Of a stretch of 64,000 nucleotides of DNA, positions 38,374 to 47,505 are shown piece after piece. How positions within the stretch are numbered: the stretch's first letter is position 1; the number at the start of each line of letters is the position of its first letter. The notes under the pieces are model-generated. The model ran no database searches. It saw only the letters and a list, made by a program, of their open reading frames with translations, and was not told the origin of the DNA. Origin of the DNA: Sedimentitalea arenosa. Its GTDB lineage: Bacteria > Pseudomonadota > Alphaproteobacteria > Rhodobacterales > Rhodobacteraceae. Position numbers and translations under genes: made by a program. Where the stretch lies: contig NZ_JAELVR010000002.1 of assembly GCF_016428585.1 (NCBI RefSeq), positions 248,001-312,000 of the forward strand, written 5' to 3'.

Positions 38374-38988
38374 ATGGCGGATAAACCGGTCGGATGGGAT
38401 GCGCGGTATGCGGCAGAGTGGTATCTGTTCGGGACCGAACCCGCGGCGTTTGTTGCGCGCGAGGCGGAGCGATTGCCTGCCGGTTCAGAAGTGCTGTGCG
38501 TGGCCGACGGGGAGGGGCGCAACTCGGTCTACCTGGCCGGGCTGGGACATGACGTGACGGCCTTCGATCCGTCTGCGGTGGCGCTGGAAAAGGCGCGGGC
38601 GCTGGCCAATGCGCGGGACGTGACGGTCGCGGTTCGACAAGCCGGGGTCGAGGACTGGGACTGGTCACGGAAGTTCGACGTGGTGGTCGGTGTGTTCATC
38701 CAGTTCGCACCGCCGGCGATGCGGGCCGAGCTGTTCGCGGGTATGGCCCGGGCGGTCAGGCCGGGTGGTCTGCTGTTGCTGCATGGGTATGCGCCGCGGC
38801 AGGTCGACTATGGCACGGGCGGTCCGCCCGATGCGCAGAACATGTACACCGAGGCGTTGTTGCGCGAGGCATTCAAGGAGTTCGAAATCCTGCACCTGGC
38901 GGACTACGATGCAGACATCGAGGAAGGCGCGGGCCATTCGGGGCGCTCGGCGCTGGTGGATCTGGTCGCGCGCAAACCGGCCGATTGA
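38374..38988 (+). CDS. Class I SAM-dependent methyltransferase
   Basis: This 204-residue Rossmann methyltransferase has an N-terminal WDARYAAEWYLFGTEPAAFV and VLCVADGEGRNSVYLAGLGHDVTAFDPS, matching the SAM-binding motif I and the acidic end of strand 2. FDVVVGVFIQF and the later GGLLLLHGYAP complete the pattern. It resembles TehB/thiopurine-type methyltransferases. Substrate is unknown. GAGGGGGAGAG precedes the ATG, and it follows the radical SAM gene by 30 bases. Confidence 0.87.
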   Translation: MADKPVGWDARYAAEWYLFGTEPAAFVAREAERLPAGSEVLCVADGEGRNSVYLAGLGHDVTAFDPSAVALEKARALANARDVTVAVRQAGVEDWDWSRKFDVVVGVFIQFAPPAMRAELFAGMARAVRPGGLLLLHGYAPRQVDYGTGGPPDAQNMYTEALLREAFKEFEILHLADYDADIEEGAGHSGRSALVDLVARKPAD

Positions 38989-39037
38989 GCACACCGTAGC
39001 TCAGGCGGAGCCAACGATTTTAGCAGGTTGCAGAAAC

Positions 39038-39057
39038 TTGTTTCGCGCGCGAAACAA
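39038..39057. promoter_or_regulatory. Perfect 20-bp palindrome between convergent genes
   Basis: TTGTTTCGCG/CGCGAAACAA is fully symmetrical. It is 50 bases after the methyltransferase stop and 83 bases past the end of the convergent homocysteine methyltransferase gene. No T-run follows, so it may be an operator or a weak terminator. Confidence 0.4.
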
Positions 39058-39139
39058 TCAGGTTTCTTGACATGTATTCAGGGTGTTAAAGGGCAGTTCT
39101 CATGCGGCTGCCTGAGCGCAACGCGCCTATTGCGGCGGG

Positions 39140-40153
39140 TCAGCCGCGCCGTCGGCCGCGACGCTCGCGCGGCTTGGGCGTATCGTCGCCAGTGCCGTCG
39201 CCCGCCGAGGAAAATGCCCCCAATGCGGCGGTTATCTGCTCGAGCGTCGGACGGTCACCGCGGGGGCGTTCGTCGAGGGCCGCGCGCATCAGGCGCAGGT
39301 GATCGGGCATGGTGCCGCAGCAGCCGCCGATGATCCGGGCGCCGCAATCGCGCGCCATCACCGCGTATTCGGCCATCAGCTCGGGCGTGCCGTCGTAGTG
39401 GATATGGCCGTCCACGTATTTCGGGATGCCGGCGTTGCCCTTGGCGATCAGCGGGCGTTCCGTGCCCTGAGCGACAAAGCCCAGGACCGTGCGCAGGATG
39501 TCGGACGCGCCGGTACCGCAATTCGCGCCGAACGCCAGCGGAGGCGTGTCGAGCGTTTCGACCATCTGCACCATGTCGGCCGAGGTGACGCCCATCATGG
39601 TGCGCCCGGCGGTGTCGAAGCTCATCGTGCCGCACCAGGGCAGGTCGACCATCGAGAAAGCCTCGGCGGCAGCGCGGTATTCCTCGGGGGCGGAGATCGT
39701 TTCGAGCCAGAGCACGTCGACGCCGCCTTCTTTCAGACCGTCGGCCTGTTCGTGGAACATCTCGACTGCCAATGCATGGCTGAGCGTGCCGACGGGTTCC
39801 ATGATTTCTCCGGTTGGGCCGACGCTGCCGGCCACGACCACTTTGCGTCCGGCGGTGTCGGCGACGTCGCGGCCGAGTTCTGCGCCGACGCGGGACAGTT
39901 CACGCACCCGGTTCTGGGCATTGTGCAGCTTCAGCCGCGCCGCGGTGCCGCCGAAAGTGTTGGTGAGGAAGAGGTCGCTGCCGGCCTCGACTGCGCCCTT
40001 GTAGAGCGCCGTGATCTTGGCCGGCTGCTCGACATTCCACAATTCCGGCGCGTCGCCGGACATGAGCCCCATGTTGAACAGGTTGGTTCCGGTCGCGCCA
40101 TCGGCCAGGATCACGTCTTTATCGGCGAGAAGGGTCTCGAGTGCGGAGGTCAC
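39140..40153 (-). CDS. bmt: Homocysteine S-methyltransferase (Bmt / split MetH homocysteine domain)
   Basis: This enzyme (337 residues) moves a methyl group to homocysteine. The zinc-ligand cysteines are in FGANCGTG and GGCCGTMPDH, and ILADGATGTNLF and FLTNTFGG are typical of the homocysteine-methyltransferase fold. It could be betaine-homocysteine methyltransferase or the homocysteine part of a split MetH; the corrinoid protein in the same neighbourhood supports the latter. GTG at 40153 is preferred to an upstream TTG because only it has a usable AGGA. The C-terminus has an Arg-rich tail (KPRERRGRRRG). Confidence 0.88.
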   Translation of the reverse strand: MTSALETLLADKDVILADGATGTNLFNMGLMSGDAPELWNVEQPAKITALYKGAVEAGSDLFLTNTFGGTAARLKLHNAQNRVRELSRVGAELGRDVADTAGRKVVVAGSVGPTGEIMEPVGTLSHALAVEMFHEQADGLKEGGVDVLWLETISAPEEYRAAAEAFSMVDLPWCGTMSFDTAGRTMMGVTSADMVQMVETLDTPPLAFGANCGTGASDILRTVLGFVAQGTERPLIAKGNAGIPKYVDGHIHYDGTPELMAEYAVMARDCGARIIGGCCGTMPDHLRLMRAALDERPRGDRPTLEQITAALGAFSSAGDGTGDDTPKPRERRGRRRG

Positions 40154-40338
40154 TGATGTCGTCCTGTTCAATGGTAGCGCGGTCGCAAGGGTCTATGGCC
40201 CGGTGTGTCACGGCATGCGGGAAACGGCAAACCGGAAATTCTCATGTTCGACATGAGGCCGGTCGCGGCACTGGCGCCGGTCCCGACATATGCGGAAGCG
40301 GCGCGGTGCTTCAGGCTGCCGGCGGACAGGGCGGCGTG

Positions 40339-40656
40339 TCAGCCGACTTCCTGCATGATCTGCCCCTTTGCGACGACCAGCAGTTCGTCCATCTTGGCGC
40401 GGATGGTGTCGGCATCCGCCTTGTCGCCCAGATCGGCCACCAGTTTGCGCACCACATCCTCGTGGCCGGCTTCCTCGAAATCGGCCAGCACGACGGACTT
40501 GGCATAGTCCTGCGCCTCGTCTCCGGTCTTGCCCATCAGTTCGGCCGCCCACAGGCCGGTCAGCTTGTTGCGGCGGGCGACGGCCTTGAAGGTCATTTCC
40601 TCGTCATGGGCATACTTGTTCTCGAATGCTTTTTCGCGGTTGTCGAATGTGGTCAT
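40339..40656 (-). CDS. DUF1476 protein: F1-ATPase inhibitor subunit zeta
   Basis: This 105-residue protein matches the DUF1476 family, known as the zeta subunit that inhibits the F1FO-ATP synthase in Paracoccus and other alphaproteobacteria. Seen: [39 protein letters not shown], then [23 protein letters not shown]. The fold is a four-helix bundle with an unstructured inhibitory N-terminus. It is divergent from purC with a 158-base gap. Confidence 0.93.
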   Translation of the reverse strand: MTTFDNREKAFENKYAHDEEMTFKAVARRNKLTGLWAAELMGKTGDEAQDYAKSVVLADFEEAGHEDVVRKLVADLGDKADADTIRAKMDELLVVAKGQIMQEVG

Positions 40657-40814
40657 GGCGCTGGCCCCTTGCGATGATGTGTCTCTGGTTGATATGCCGA
40701 TCCGCTCCCGCCAGTGCAAGAGGGGGCCGTGCGCTTGCGACACTGCGGCCCTTGCACTATAGCGGCGACACGCGGGCGGGACTCATCCCGGCCGTCTATC
40801 CGGAAGGGCTGTTC

Positions 40815-41576
40815 ATGGCGCGTCGCAAGAAGATCTACGAAGGCAAGGCCAAGATCCTGTATGAAGGCCCCGAGCCGGGTACGCTCGTGCAGTATTTCAA
40901 GGACGACGCCACCGCGTTCAACGCCCAGAAGAAAGACGTGATCGACGGCAAGGGCGTGTTGAACAACATGATGAGCGAGTTCTTCATGACCGGGCTTGGC
41001 GCGGTCGGCGTGCCGACTCACTTCATGAAGCGGCTGAACATGCGCGAACAACTGGTCCGCAGCTGCGAGATCGTGCCGCTGGAGATCATCGTGCGCAATT
41101 TCGCCGCCGGCTCGATGAGCCAGCGCCTCGGGATCGAGGAGGGCATGCAACTGCCACGCCCGATCGTGGAATACTGCTACAAGGACGACGCGCTGGGAGA
41201 TCCGCTGGTCACCGAGGAGCATATCGCGGCCTTCGGCTGGGCCAGCCAGCAGGACATGGACGACATCCTGAGCCTGGCGCTCAGGGTGAACGATTTCATG
41301 TCTGGATTGATGTTCGGCGTCGGCATCCGGCTCGTCGATTTCAAGATCGAGGTGGGCCGGGTCTATGACGGCGATTTCCAGCGTCTGATTGTGGCCGACG
41401 AGATCAGCCCCGACAGTTGCCGGCTGTGGGATATCGAGACGGGGCAGAAGCTTGACAAGGACGTTTTCCGCCGCGACCTGGGCAGCCTGACGGACGCCTA
41501 TTCGGAAGTGGCGCGCCGCCTCGGAGTGATGCCCAAGACCTCCAAGCCCATCACCAAGCCGACGCTGATCAACTGA
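40815..41576 (+). CDS. purC: SAICAR synthetase PurC
   Basis: PurC (253 residues) joins CAIR and aspartate with ATP. Motifs: [27 protein letters not shown], the signature [13 protein letters not shown] and VDFKIEVG. Start ATG at 40815 gives normal length. purS follows after 84 bases. Confidence 0.96.
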   Translation: MARRKKIYEGKAKILYEGPEPGTLVQYFKDDATAFNAQKKDVIDGKGVLNNMMSEFFMTGLGAVGVPTHFMKRLNMREQLVRSCEIVPLEIIVRNFAAGSMSQRLGIEEGMQLPRPIVEYCYKDDALGDPLVTEEHIAAFGWASQQDMDDILSLALRVNDFMSGLMFGVGIRLVDFKIEVGRVYDGDFQRLIVADEISPDSCRLWDIETGQKLDKDVFRRDLGSLTDAYSEVARRLGVMPKTSKPITKPTLIN

Positions 41577-41660
41577 CGCGCGGGTTGTGGGCAGGGGGCA
41601 CAGGATTTTTCGACCAGAAGGAAGCGGGAACGCGCCGCTTCGGGATCAGAGGGTGACGAG

Positions 41661-41891
41661 ATGAAGGCACGGGTGCATGTGATGCTGAAGGCCGGGGTGC
41701 TGGATCCGCAGGGCGAGGCCATCCGCCACGCGCTGGGGGCGATGGGGTTTGACGGCGTCGAAGGCGTCCGGCAGGGCAAGGTGATCGAGCTGGACCTGGC
41801 CGACGGCGCAAGCGAAGCGGATGTGCGCGAGATGTGCGAGAAGCTGCTGGCGAACACTGTGATCGAATCCTACACGGTGGACATGGGGTGA
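41661..41891 (+). CDS. purS: FGAM synthase small subunit PurS
   Basis: PurS (76 residues) forms the FGAM synthase complex with PurL and PurQ. Its ferredoxin-like fold is visible in KARVHVMLKAGVLDPQGEAI and VRQGKVIELDLAD. PurS, PurQ and PurL together replace the single large PurL in alphaproteobacteria. Its stop overlaps the start of a dehydrogenase gene by one base (TGATG). Confidence 0.95.
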   Translation: MKARVHVMLKAGVLDPQGEAIRHALGAMGFDGVEGVRQGKVIELDLADGASEADVREMCEKLLANTVIESYTVDMG

Positions 41892-42931
41892 TGCGCGCGG
41901 CGCGGCTGGTTGACTGGCGTGCGCCGCTGGAGCTTGTCGAGCTGCCATCGCCCGAGTCCGCGCCTGACGGGGTTGTTCTCAAGGTGCTGGCCTGCGGCGT
42001 CTGCCGGTCGGACTGGCACGCCTGGACCGGCGCGGACCCGGTCGATCTGCCGCATGTGCCAGGGCACGAGTATTGCGGCGAGGTGATCGCGGTCGGGCGT
42101 GACGTGCGACGTTGGCGCGTGGGCGACAGGGTGATCGCGCCGTTCATTCTGGCCTGTGGGCGCTGCCCGGAGTGCGCCGCAGGTCACCAGACGATCTGTG
42201 CCGAGCAAGTCGTGCCCGGGTTTACCGCGCCGGGGGCTTTCGCCGAGGAAATCGCGGTCCGCTATGCAGATGTCAACCTGACCGCCTTGCCCGAGGCGAT
42301 CGCGCCTGATTTGGCGGCGGCACTCGGCTGCCGGATCACCACCGCCTGGCACGCCCTGACCGGGCGGGCGGCGCTGCAAGCTGGCGAATGGCTGGCGGTG
42401 TTTGGTGGCGGCGGGGTCGGGACCGCGGCCCTTCTGCTGGGCCGCGCGCTGGGGGCGCGGGTGGTCGTTGTCGACGTGGTAGCGGACAAGCTGGACTTTG
42501 CACGCACGCTTGGGGCCGACGCGGTCGTGGACGCCCGTGCGGGCGATGCCGCCGAAATGGTGCGCGAGGTCACAGGCGGCGGCGCCGATCTCGCTATCGA
42601 GGCGTTGGGGGTCGAGGAGACCACGCGTGCCGCGATGCTGTCGCTGCGCAAGCTGGGGCGGATGGTTCAGGTCGGAATGCCAGCCGGGGCGCATCGCGAG
42701 ATGCGGCTGCCGATGGACGCGCTCTATGGCGGTCAGCTGGCCGTCTACGGCACCCGCGGAATGCCGTCCTGGCGTTATCCGTCGTTGTTGTCGCTGATAG
42801 AGGGCGGTCACGTCGATCTGACCGGGCTTGTCACGCGACGTATCGCGCTGTCTGATGTGAGCGATGAACTCGCCGCTTTCGACGCACCGGCGCCGCCCGG
42901 TGTGGCTGTTGTCACCGATTTTCTGAACTGA
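41891..42931 (+). CDS. Zinc-dependent alcohol dehydrogenase family protein
   Basis: This 346-residue medium-chain dehydrogenase has the catalytic zinc ligand in GVCRSDWH, the GHEYCG segment, and a structural-zinc loop with Cys pattern C-x2-C-x2-C-x7-C in CGRCPECAAGHQTIC. The NAD(P) Rossmann motif is GGGGVG around residue 175. The alcohol or aldehyde substrate is unknown. It sits inside the purine operon between purS and purQ, overlapping purS by one base, so it is presumably transcribed with them. Its own role in purine synthesis is not expected. Confidence 0.9.
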   Translation: MRAARLVDWRAPLELVELPSPESAPDGVVLKVLACGVCRSDWHAWTGADPVDLPHVPGHEYCGEVIAVGRDVRRWRVGDRVIAPFILACGRCPECAAGHQTICAEQVVPGFTAPGAFAEEIAVRYADVNLTALPEAIAPDLAAALGCRITTAWHALTGRAALQAGEWLAVFGGGGVGTAALLLGRALGARVVVVDVVADKLDFARTLGADAVVDARAGDAAEMVREVTGGGADLAIEALGVEETTRAAMLSLRKLGRMVQVGMPAGAHREMRLPMDALYGGQLAVYGTRGMPSWRYPSLLSLIEGGHVDLTGLVTRRIALSDVSDELAAFDAPAPPGVAVVTDFLN

Positions 42932-42943
42932 AGGAGCTTGCCG

Positions 42944-43612
42944 ATGCGCGCTGCCGTTGTCGTTTTTCCGGGATCCAATTGCGACCGTGATCTCGCGGTG
43001 GCCTTTCAACGGGCCGGGGCGCAGGTCTCGATGGTCTGGCACAAGGACACCGATCTGCCCGAAGGCGTCGATATCGTCGGTGTGCCGGGCGGCTTTTCCT
43101 ACGGTGATTACCTGCGTTGCGGTGCGATCGCGGCGCAATCGCCGATCTGCCGCGCTGTCAAGGCCCATGCCGAGCGCGGCGGCTATGTCCTGGGGGTGTG
43201 CAACGGCTTCCAGGTGTTGACCGAAACCGGTATCCTGCCCGGCGCACTGCTGCGCAATGCGGGGTTGAAGTACATCTGCAAGACCGTTGATCTTGTTGTC
43301 AAAACCAGCGCCAGTGTGTTCACGAGCGGTTACAACGGCGGCGACACGGCCGCGATCCCGATCGCTCACCACGACGGCAACTATTTCGCCGATCCGGAAA
43401 CGCTGGCGGCGCTGCACGATCAGGACCGTGTGGCGTTCACCTATGCCGAGAACCCGAACGGATCGGCGCGCGACATCGCCGGCATCCTGTCTGAAAACCG
43501 CCGCGTGCTGGGAATGATGCCGCATCCTGAGCGCGCTGCCGATTCCGGTCATGGTGGCACCGACGGCATGGCGCTTTTCCGCGGACTGGCGGATGCGCTG
43601 GCGCCGGCATGA
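42944..43612 (+). CDS. purQ: FGAM synthase glutaminase subunit PurQ
   Basis: PurQ (222 residues) supplies ammonia from glutamine to PurL. The class I glutamine amidotransferase nucleophile is Cys86 in GVCNGFQVL, and the catalytic His/Glu pair sits in MMPHPERA near residue 193. [14 protein letters not shown] at the start is typical. AAGGAG precedes the ATG at 42944. purL itself is not in the window. Confidence 0.95.
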   Translation: MRAAVVVFPGSNCDRDLAVAFQRAGAQVSMVWHKDTDLPEGVDIVGVPGGFSYGDYLRCGAIAAQSPICRAVKAHAERGGYVLGVCNGFQVLTETGILPGALLRNAGLKYICKTVDLVVKTSASVFTSGYNGGDTAAIPIAHHDGNYFADPETLAALHDQDRVAFTYAENPNGSARDIAGILSENRRVLGMMPHPERAADSGHGGTDGMALFRGLADALAPA

Positions 43613-43648
43613 CTTGAGCGCGGGGCGCGGCGGGCGTAACCTCTTTCC

Positions 43649-45421
43649 ATGAACGCGCCCTTCACCCCCAAACCACCGATTTCGGGCTGGCCTCGGTCCG
43701 GGGCGATCAGTTGGCGTGTCCGGCTGGCGCTGGTGCTGCTGCTGATCATCGCCGTGGGAACCATCTGGATCACCAACCAGGTGATGACGGACCGGTTCAC
43801 CGAAAGCACACGCAACCGCGCCGAACTCCGTCTTCTGCTCTACAGCGGCAACCTGCAGAGCGAACTGGGCCGCAATGCTATCGTGCCGCAGCTTCTGGCT
43901 CGCGACCCGACGCTGATCGGGGCGCTCAATTCCAGCGATTTCAGCCAGTCGACGCAGCGGTTGATTTCCTTTGTCGAGGAGATCGGGGCAGCCTCGCTGA
44001 TGCTGCTGGATGTCGACGGGCGCACGGTTGCGGCGACGGATCGCAATCGGCTTGGCTCGCAGCATCGCAACGAGCCTTACTACGTCGATGCGATCCGCTC
44101 CAATTCCACGACCTTCTCGGTCATCCCACGCGAGGCGGGGGGGTACAGCTTCGCCTATTCCCGGCGGATCGAGAGCGGCCTGAACATCCTGGGAGTCATC
44201 GTCGTCGAGGTCGACCTGCAGAAATTCGAACGGGCATGGTCGGGGATTTCGGACGCGGTGATGGTGACGGACAGCACCGGCACGATCGTGCTGTCGACGG
44301 AGTCGCGCTGGCGCGGGCTGAACGAGACCGAGGCACTCCAGCGCGAAACGCCGCAGAGCGCCATCGAGCGCGCGATCCGTGCCACGGCGGACTGGACCGC
44401 CTTGCCGGCGGATGCCTACCTGCAGGGCGAGGCGGTGATCCGGATGGAAAAGAAGATCCCCTTCCGTGGCTGGCGGATGACGTCTTTCACCACCTACGCG
44501 TCGGTTCGGGAACGGGTGAACGCGATCCTGGCGCTCGAGATCATGGGATTCGCAATCCTGCTGGCGCTGGTCTTTTATGCGCTGAGTCGGCGCACGGCCC
44601 TGCGCATGGCGCTGTTCCAGCGGGAGTCGGCAGAGCTTCGCGCATTGAACGCCCGTTTGCAGCGGGAAATCGCCGAGCGTGAGCGTGTGCAGGAAACCCT
44701 GGCGGTGGCTGAACAGACGCTCGCGCAATCGAGCAAGCTGGCCGCTCTGGGCGAGATGTCGGCCGCCGTGAGCCACGAGTTGAACCAGCCGCTCGCGGCG
44801 ATGAAAACCTATCTGGCGGGCGCGCGGCTGCTGCTGCGAAGGAACCGGCCCGAGGAAGCGCTGTCGTCCTTCGGGCGGATCGACGACCTGCTGGAGCGGA
44901 TGGGGGCGATCACGCGGCAGCTGAAATCCTATGCCCGCAAGGGCGGTGACGCGTTCACGCCCGTCAACATGGGCGATGCGCTGGCCTCGTCCCTGGCGAT
45001 GATGGAGCCGCAATTGCGCCAGCGCCAGGTGCGCATCACCCGAATCCTGCCCGAGGAACCGGTGCTGGTGATGGGCGACAGGCTGCGGATCGAACAGGTG
45101 ATGGTGAACCTCTTGCGGAACGCGCTGGACGCCACCAAATCGGTGCGTAATCCGGAGGTCGACATCATCCTGTCGGCGGGGGAGACGGCGACGCTGACGG
45201 TGCGCGACAACGGAGAGGGTATCGAGGATCTGGAGTCGTTGTTCGAACCGTTCTACACGACCAAGCATCCCGGCGACGGTGTGGGCTTGGGGCTGGCGAT
45301 CTCCTCGGGTATCGTGAATGACCTCGGGGGCCGACTGACCGCGCGCAACGGGCGCGACGGCGGCGCGGTTTTTGAAATGCAGTTGCCGCGGCTCGGACCC
45401 GGTGTCGAGGCTGCAGAGTGA
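43649..45421 (+). CDS. dctB: C4-dicarboxylate sensor histidine kinase DctB
   Basis: DctB (590 residues) senses C4-dicarboxylates (succinate, fumarate, malate) outside the membrane and phosphorylates DctD. Two membrane helices (about 25-46 and 293-313) bracket a periplasmic PDC/CACHE-like sensor. The cytoplasmic part has a coiled coil then the H-box VSHELNQPLAAM (His376), NLLRNALDA, DNGEGI and GVGLGLAIS. AAMKTYLAGARLLLRR is typical of DctB. It is followed 13 bases later by dctD. Confidence 0.92.
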   Translation: MNAPFTPKPPISGWPRSGAISWRVRLALVLLLIIAVGTIWITNQVMTDRFTESTRNRAELRLLLYSGNLQSELGRNAIVPQLLARDPTLIGALNSSDFSQSTQRLISFVEEIGAASLMLLDVDGRTVAATDRNRLGSQHRNEPYYVDAIRSNSTTFSVIPREAGGYSFAYSRRIESGLNILGVIVVEVDLQKFERAWSGISDAVMVTDSTGTIVLSTESRWRGLNETEALQRETPQSAIERAIRATADWTALPADAYLQGEAVIRMEKKIPFRGWRMTSFTTYASVRERVNAILALEIMGFAILLALVFYALSRRTALRMALFQRESAELRALNARLQREIAERERVQETLAVAEQTLAQSSKLAALGEMSAAVSHELNQPLAAMKTYLAGARLLLRRNRPEEALSSFGRIDDLLERMGAITRQLKSYARKGGDAFTPVNMGDALASSLAMMEPQLRQRQVRITRILPEEPVLVMGDRLRIEQVMVNLLRNALDATKSVRNPEVDIILSAGETATLTVRDNGEGIEDLESLFEPFYTTKHPGDGVGLGLAISSGIVNDLGGRLTARNGRDGGAVFEMQLPRLGPGVEAAE

Positions 45422-45434
45422 TGGAGAAGACGTG

Positions 45435-46769
45435 ATGGCACAGGCCATGAAAATCGCGATCGTGGATGACGAACAGGACATGCGCCAGTCGATCAGCCAG
45501 TGGCTGGCCCTGTCGGGCTATGACACCGAGACGTTCTCCAGCGCGGAGGATGCGCTGAAGACGCTGGGGCCGGAATATCCGGGCATCGTGATCTCGGACA
45601 TCAAGATGCCGGGCATGGACGGGATGCAGTTCCTGAAGAAGCTGATGGGCAGCGACAGCGCGCTGCCGGTGATCATGATCACCGGCCATGGCGACGTGCC
45701 GATGGCGGTGGAGGCGATGCGCGTGGGGGCCTTCGATTTCCTGGAAAAACCGTTCAGCCCCGACCGGATGTCGGACCTTGCCAAGCGGGCCACCGTCGCG
45801 CGTCGACTTGTTCTGGACAACCGCGCGCTGCGCCGCGAACTGTCCGATGGCACGCAGCTGATGAACAAGCTGATCGGCGCGAGCCCGGTGATGGAGCGTC
45901 TGCGCGAGGATATCCTCGACCTGGGGCAGGCCGACGGACATGTGCTGATCGATGGCGAGACCGGCACCGGCAAGACGCTTGTGGCGCACGCGCTGCACGC
46001 GGTGGGCAGCCGGGCGGGCAAGAAATTCGTACTGGTCAGTTGCGCGGCCCATGAGGAAGACGCGCTGTCCAAGCGGCTCTTCGGGCCAATGTTGCCCGAG
46101 GACGAACAGCTGCCGGCCATCGAGGAAGCGCGCGGTGGCACGCTGGTTCTCGAGGATATCGAGGCGTTGAGCGAAATGCTGCAGGCCAAGCTGCTGAGCG
46201 TCATCAACGAACAGGGTAGCCCGGCCGAAACCCGCATCGTCGGGATCAGCAACCTGCAGGAGGCCGGCCGCACCAGCGAAGATGTGTTGCGGCCCGACCT
46301 GTTCTATCGGTTGGCGGCGCTGCGCATCACCGTGCCGCCGCTGCGCCAGCGCGGCGAGGATATCCTGACGCTGTTCACCCGTCTGTCCGAGCAGTTCGCC
46401 GACGAGTACGGGTGCGAGTCGCCACCCGTCAGCGCGCAGGAGGCCGCACAGCTACTGCAGGCGCCCTGGCCGGGCAACGTGCGCCAATTGATCAACATCG
46501 CCGAACGCGCGGTATTGCAATCGCGCAGAGGCAGCGGCACCATCGCGTCGCTGCTGATGAGCGATCACGAGGAGATGCAGCCGGTCATGACGACTGAGGG
46601 CAAGCCTTTGAAGGAGTATGTCGAAGCGTTCGAGCGGATGCTGATCGACAACACGATGCGCCGCCACAAGGGCAGCATCGCCTCGGTCATGGAGGAGCTT
46701 TGCTTGCCGCGCCGCACCCTGAACGAGAAGATGGCGAAGTACGGGTTGCAGCGGTCGGACTACCTCTAG
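45435..46769 (+). CDS. dctD: DctD-like response regulator lacking the sigma-54 contact loop
   Basis: This 444-residue regulator has a receiver domain (Asp55 in SDIKMPGMDG), a AAA+ domain with Walker A GETGTGKT (174-181) and a Fis-type helix-turn-helix C-terminus (SIASVMEELCLPRRTLNEKMAKYG). The region that should hold GAFTGA (the loop that touches sigma-54) is replaced by LFGPMLPEDEQLPAIEEARGG. Walker B reads GGTLVLEDIE instead of GGTLFLDEI. So it looks unable to activate sigma-54 promoters and may work with sigma-70 RNA polymerase, as NtrC does in Rhodobacter. It is the cognate partner of DctB. Confidence 0.92.
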   Translation: MAQAMKIAIVDDEQDMRQSISQWLALSGYDTETFSSAEDALKTLGPEYPGIVISDIKMPGMDGMQFLKKLMGSDSALPVIMITGHGDVPMAVEAMRVGAFDFLEKPFSPDRMSDLAKRATVARRLVLDNRALRRELSDGTQLMNKLIGASPVMERLREDILDLGQADGHVLIDGETGTGKTLVAHALHAVGSRAGKKFVLVSCAAHEEDALSKRLFGPMLPEDEQLPAIEEARGGTLVLEDIEALSEMLQAKLLSVINEQGSPAETRIVGISNLQEAGRTSEDVLRPDLFYRLAALRITVPPLRQRGEDILTLFTRLSEQFADEYGCESPPVSAQEAAQLLQAPWPGNVRQLINIAERAVLQSRRGSGTIASLLMSDHEEMQPVMTTEGKPLKEYVEAFERMLIDNTMRRHKGSIASVMEELCLPRRTLNEKMAKYGLQRSDYL

Positions 46770-46797
46770 CCACCGCATTCGACGGTACGCCGTCCCG

Positions 46798-47505
46798 TTA
46801 CTGGAACGGGTTGACCAGCAGCCGGGCGATGTCGTTGGTGACGTTGGACCATCCCAGCGATACGACGAGCCCCGGATCGCCGGTCTCGGCGCCCTCGTAG
46901 CGCATGGAAAGCGCAAGGCGGTTGCGCAGAGTGTAAGTGGCACCGACGTTCCAGTACTGGTTGTCGTTGAAGCTGGTTTCACCAAGAGCTGCGGTGATAT
47001 TCCAGCGATCGCTCAAGTCCCAGAGCACGCGGCCTCTCTGGTTGAGCGAGTCGATCGTGTCGTTATAGGCGAGCAAGAGTTCGGCACCGACCGTCTTGCC
47101 GATCGGGAATATCACGCGGGCCTTGGCTTCGCCGCAGCAATCGCCCGACGCGTTAAGCCAGAACCGCCGATAACTGAGATCGAAGAACAGGTCATTCGCC
47201 AGTCGACGTCGGTGACCGACATAGACATCGAACTCGGTGCGATCCCGGTTCAGCCGCACGTAGGACACGGCGACACCGCCATAGAAACCGCGCCAATCCA
47301 GTTCGAAAAAAGGCTGGAAGCTGGGATTGCCGCCCGATTGGCTGATCCCGTTCGCGACATAGTCCGAAGTGATGGTCGCCGACAGGATATAGGACAGCTC
47401 GGTCGGCGGGAGTGTGGTCTGTGCGCTCGCCGGGGCTGCAAGCCCCGCAACGGCGATGCCGCGAAACAGGAGAGCGAGGAGGCGCTGCACTGGGACGGCG
47501 GGCAT
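46798..47505 (-). CDS. TorF-family putative outer-membrane porin
   Basis: This 235-residue protein has a signal peptide (about residues 1-29, ending PASA) and then a beta-barrel pattern of alternating hydrophobic strands. It carries SATITSDYVANGISQSGGNPSFQPFFELDW, the TorF family hallmark (YxxxGISQ). The protein ends in ...VNPF Q rather than a clear C-terminal aromatic. It is a likely small outer-membrane porin or receptor. The ATG at 47505 is preferred to a GTG at 47559 because it begins the signal peptide. It is convergent with dctD. Confidence 0.82.
   Translation of the reverse strand: MPAVPVQRLLALLFRGIAVAGLAAPASAQTTLPPTELSYILSATITSDYVANGISQSGGNPSFQPFFELDWRGFYGGVAVSYVRLNRDRTEFDVYVGHRRRLANDLFFDLSYRRFWLNASGDCCGEAKARVIFPIGKTVGAELLLAYNDTIDSLNQRGRVLWDLSDRWNITAALGETSFNDNQYWNVGATYTLRNRLALSMRYEGAETGDPGLVVSLGWSNVTNDIARLLVNPFQ

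Noticed and set aside
39140-40153. Firm annotation as betaine-homocysteine methyltransferase
   Set aside because: The corrinoid protein and DUF1638 nearby fit a split MetH equally well; sequence alone does not settle the methyl donor.
41870-45481. A 1203-codon open frame on the minus strand opposite the dehydrogenase, purQ and dctB
   Set aside because: The plus-strand genes have clear family motifs, while the antisense frame is Arg/His/Gln-rich without domains. Long antisense frames are expected at this GC content.
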